Shown: positions 63,641 through 64,000 of the stretch, piece after piece
Position numbering within the stretch: the stretch's first letter is position 1
Layout of the letters: each line of letters starts with the position of its first letter
Origin: Brevibacterium siliguriense
Lineage (GTDB): Bacteria > Actinomycetota > Actinomycetes > Actinomycetales > Brevibacteriaceae
Length of the DNA stretch: 64,000 bases
Direction of reading: 5' to 3'
NCBI RefSeq assembly: GCF_900105315.1
Contig: NZ_LT629766.1
Coordinates: 2,852,001-2,916,000, forward strand
Made by a program: the position numbers and the translations under genes
The notes under the pieces: model-generated
Seen by the model: only the letters and a program-made list of their open reading frames with translations
What the model was told of the DNA's origin: nothing
Databases searched by the model: none

Positions 63641-64000
63641 TCAGGAGTCTGTCGTTGAAAGCCTACCGCCGGAGTACTCGAGATAACAGCTCGGACACAG
63701 TGACTCATAGGTCACGGAATTGCCGTCGATGGCGACCTGATCGCCGTCGAAGATGAACTGTCCGTCGACGAGGCGGCCGTTGAACATGGCCTTGCGGCCG
63801 CAGCGGCAGATCGTCTTGAGCTCTTCGAGGGTATGGGCGATCTCGAGCAATCGCGCCGAACCGGGAAATGCCTTCGTCTGGAAGTCCGTGCGGATTCCGT
63901 AGCACATCACCGGCACCGAGGAGGCAGTTGCGATGCGCATGAGCGAATCCACCTGGACGGGGCTGAGGAACTGCGCTTCGTCGATGAGCAGGCACGCGAC
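63641..64000 (-). CDS. tdk: Thymidine kinase, C-terminal part (cut by window edge)
   Basis: The frame is open to the window edge, so 119 C-terminal residues are visible. VACLLIDEAQFLSPVQV carries the catalytic Glu (DEAQF). The lasso/zinc domain has CRCGRKA and CPSCYLE, supplying the four zinc cysteines. TYESLCPSC includes the thymidine-contacting region. This is the type II (TK1-like) thymidine kinase of the salvage pathway. The N-terminal P-loop lies beyond base 64000. Confidence 0.93.
   Translation of the reverse strand, partial: VACLLIDEAQFLSPVQVDSLMRIATASSVPVMCYGIRTDFQTKAFPGSARLLEIAHTLEELKTICRCGRKAMFNGRLVDGQFIFDGDQVAIDGNSVTYESLCPSCYLEYSGGRLSTTDS

Overview
The window is high-GC DNA from an actinobacterium. 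It carries genes largely restricted to that phylum: the AdnA/AdnB helicase-nuclease pair, UvrD2 with an HRDC domain, an MshB-type mycothiol deacetylase, DUF3107, DUF3117 and a DivIVA-like membrane protein. Gene order matches two separate Mycobacterium tuberculosis neighbourhoods, roughly Rv3193c-Rv3211 and Rv1165-Rv1232, joined here. Start-site style and gene content suggest Micrococcales, possibly Brevibacterium; the genus is a guess.

Region 1 (1-1740) is a decayed zone. It holds the start of one membrane protein, the tail of another, an IS110-family transposase remnant and a frameshifted membrane-protein gene. Region 2 (1747-8594) has a UPF0182 membrane protein and a PDZ/Lon-like protease on the minus strand, then a DUF2342 zincin-like protein and a Nudix hydrolase on the plus strand, and a YgjP-type metallopeptidase. 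Region 3 (8595-9148) is a 554-base gap with DnaA-box-like 9-mers and a predicted two-hairpin small RNA with its own promoter and terminator. Region 4 (9149-24265) is a genome-maintenance block: an E1/cyclodehydratase-like protein, uvrD2, a nudC-like gene, a degenerate phosphotransferase, adnB and adnA, then a TetR regulator, DUF3107, a ferritin-like protein and a DEAD-box helicase.

Region 5 (24404-36579) holds an acyltransferase, a PHP phosphoesterase, aminopeptidase P coupled to a P1 peptidase, a secreted phosphoesterase, an MgtE-like/DUF1003/Mrp set, a polysaccharide-deacetylase remnant, tatB, an alkyltransferase-like protein, an O-methyltransferase and DUF3117. Region 6 (36742-46674) is the lysine/central-metabolism block. 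A tightly overlapping minus-strand chain (dapE, LOG-family protein, folP2-like, DivIVA-like, PIG-V mannosyltransferase) diverges from dapD; gltA, dapC, ferredoxin and a frameshifted GNAT protein follow. dapD, dapC and dapE supply three steps of the succinylase route to diaminopimelate and lysine.

Region 7 (46700-58305) has a VanW-family protein, a fused MshB-membrane protein, typA and an oligopeptide ABC transporter operon (oppA-B-C-DF). Region 8 (58565-64000) has a PH-domain protein, a metallo-beta-lactamase-fold hydrolase, an Old Yellow Enzyme, a frameshifted SLC13 transporter, an enol-lactonase-like hydrolase and the 3' part of thymidine kinase.

Three themes recur. First, at least eleven genes have a TANNNT hexamer only 6-7 bases before the start codon, as expected for leaderless mRNAs. 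Second, transcription units end in very long, nearly perfect hairpins. Third, several proteins have lost a defining residue of their family (NudC zinc site, phosphotransferase catalytic Asp, alkyltransferase Cys, AdnA Walker B Glu).
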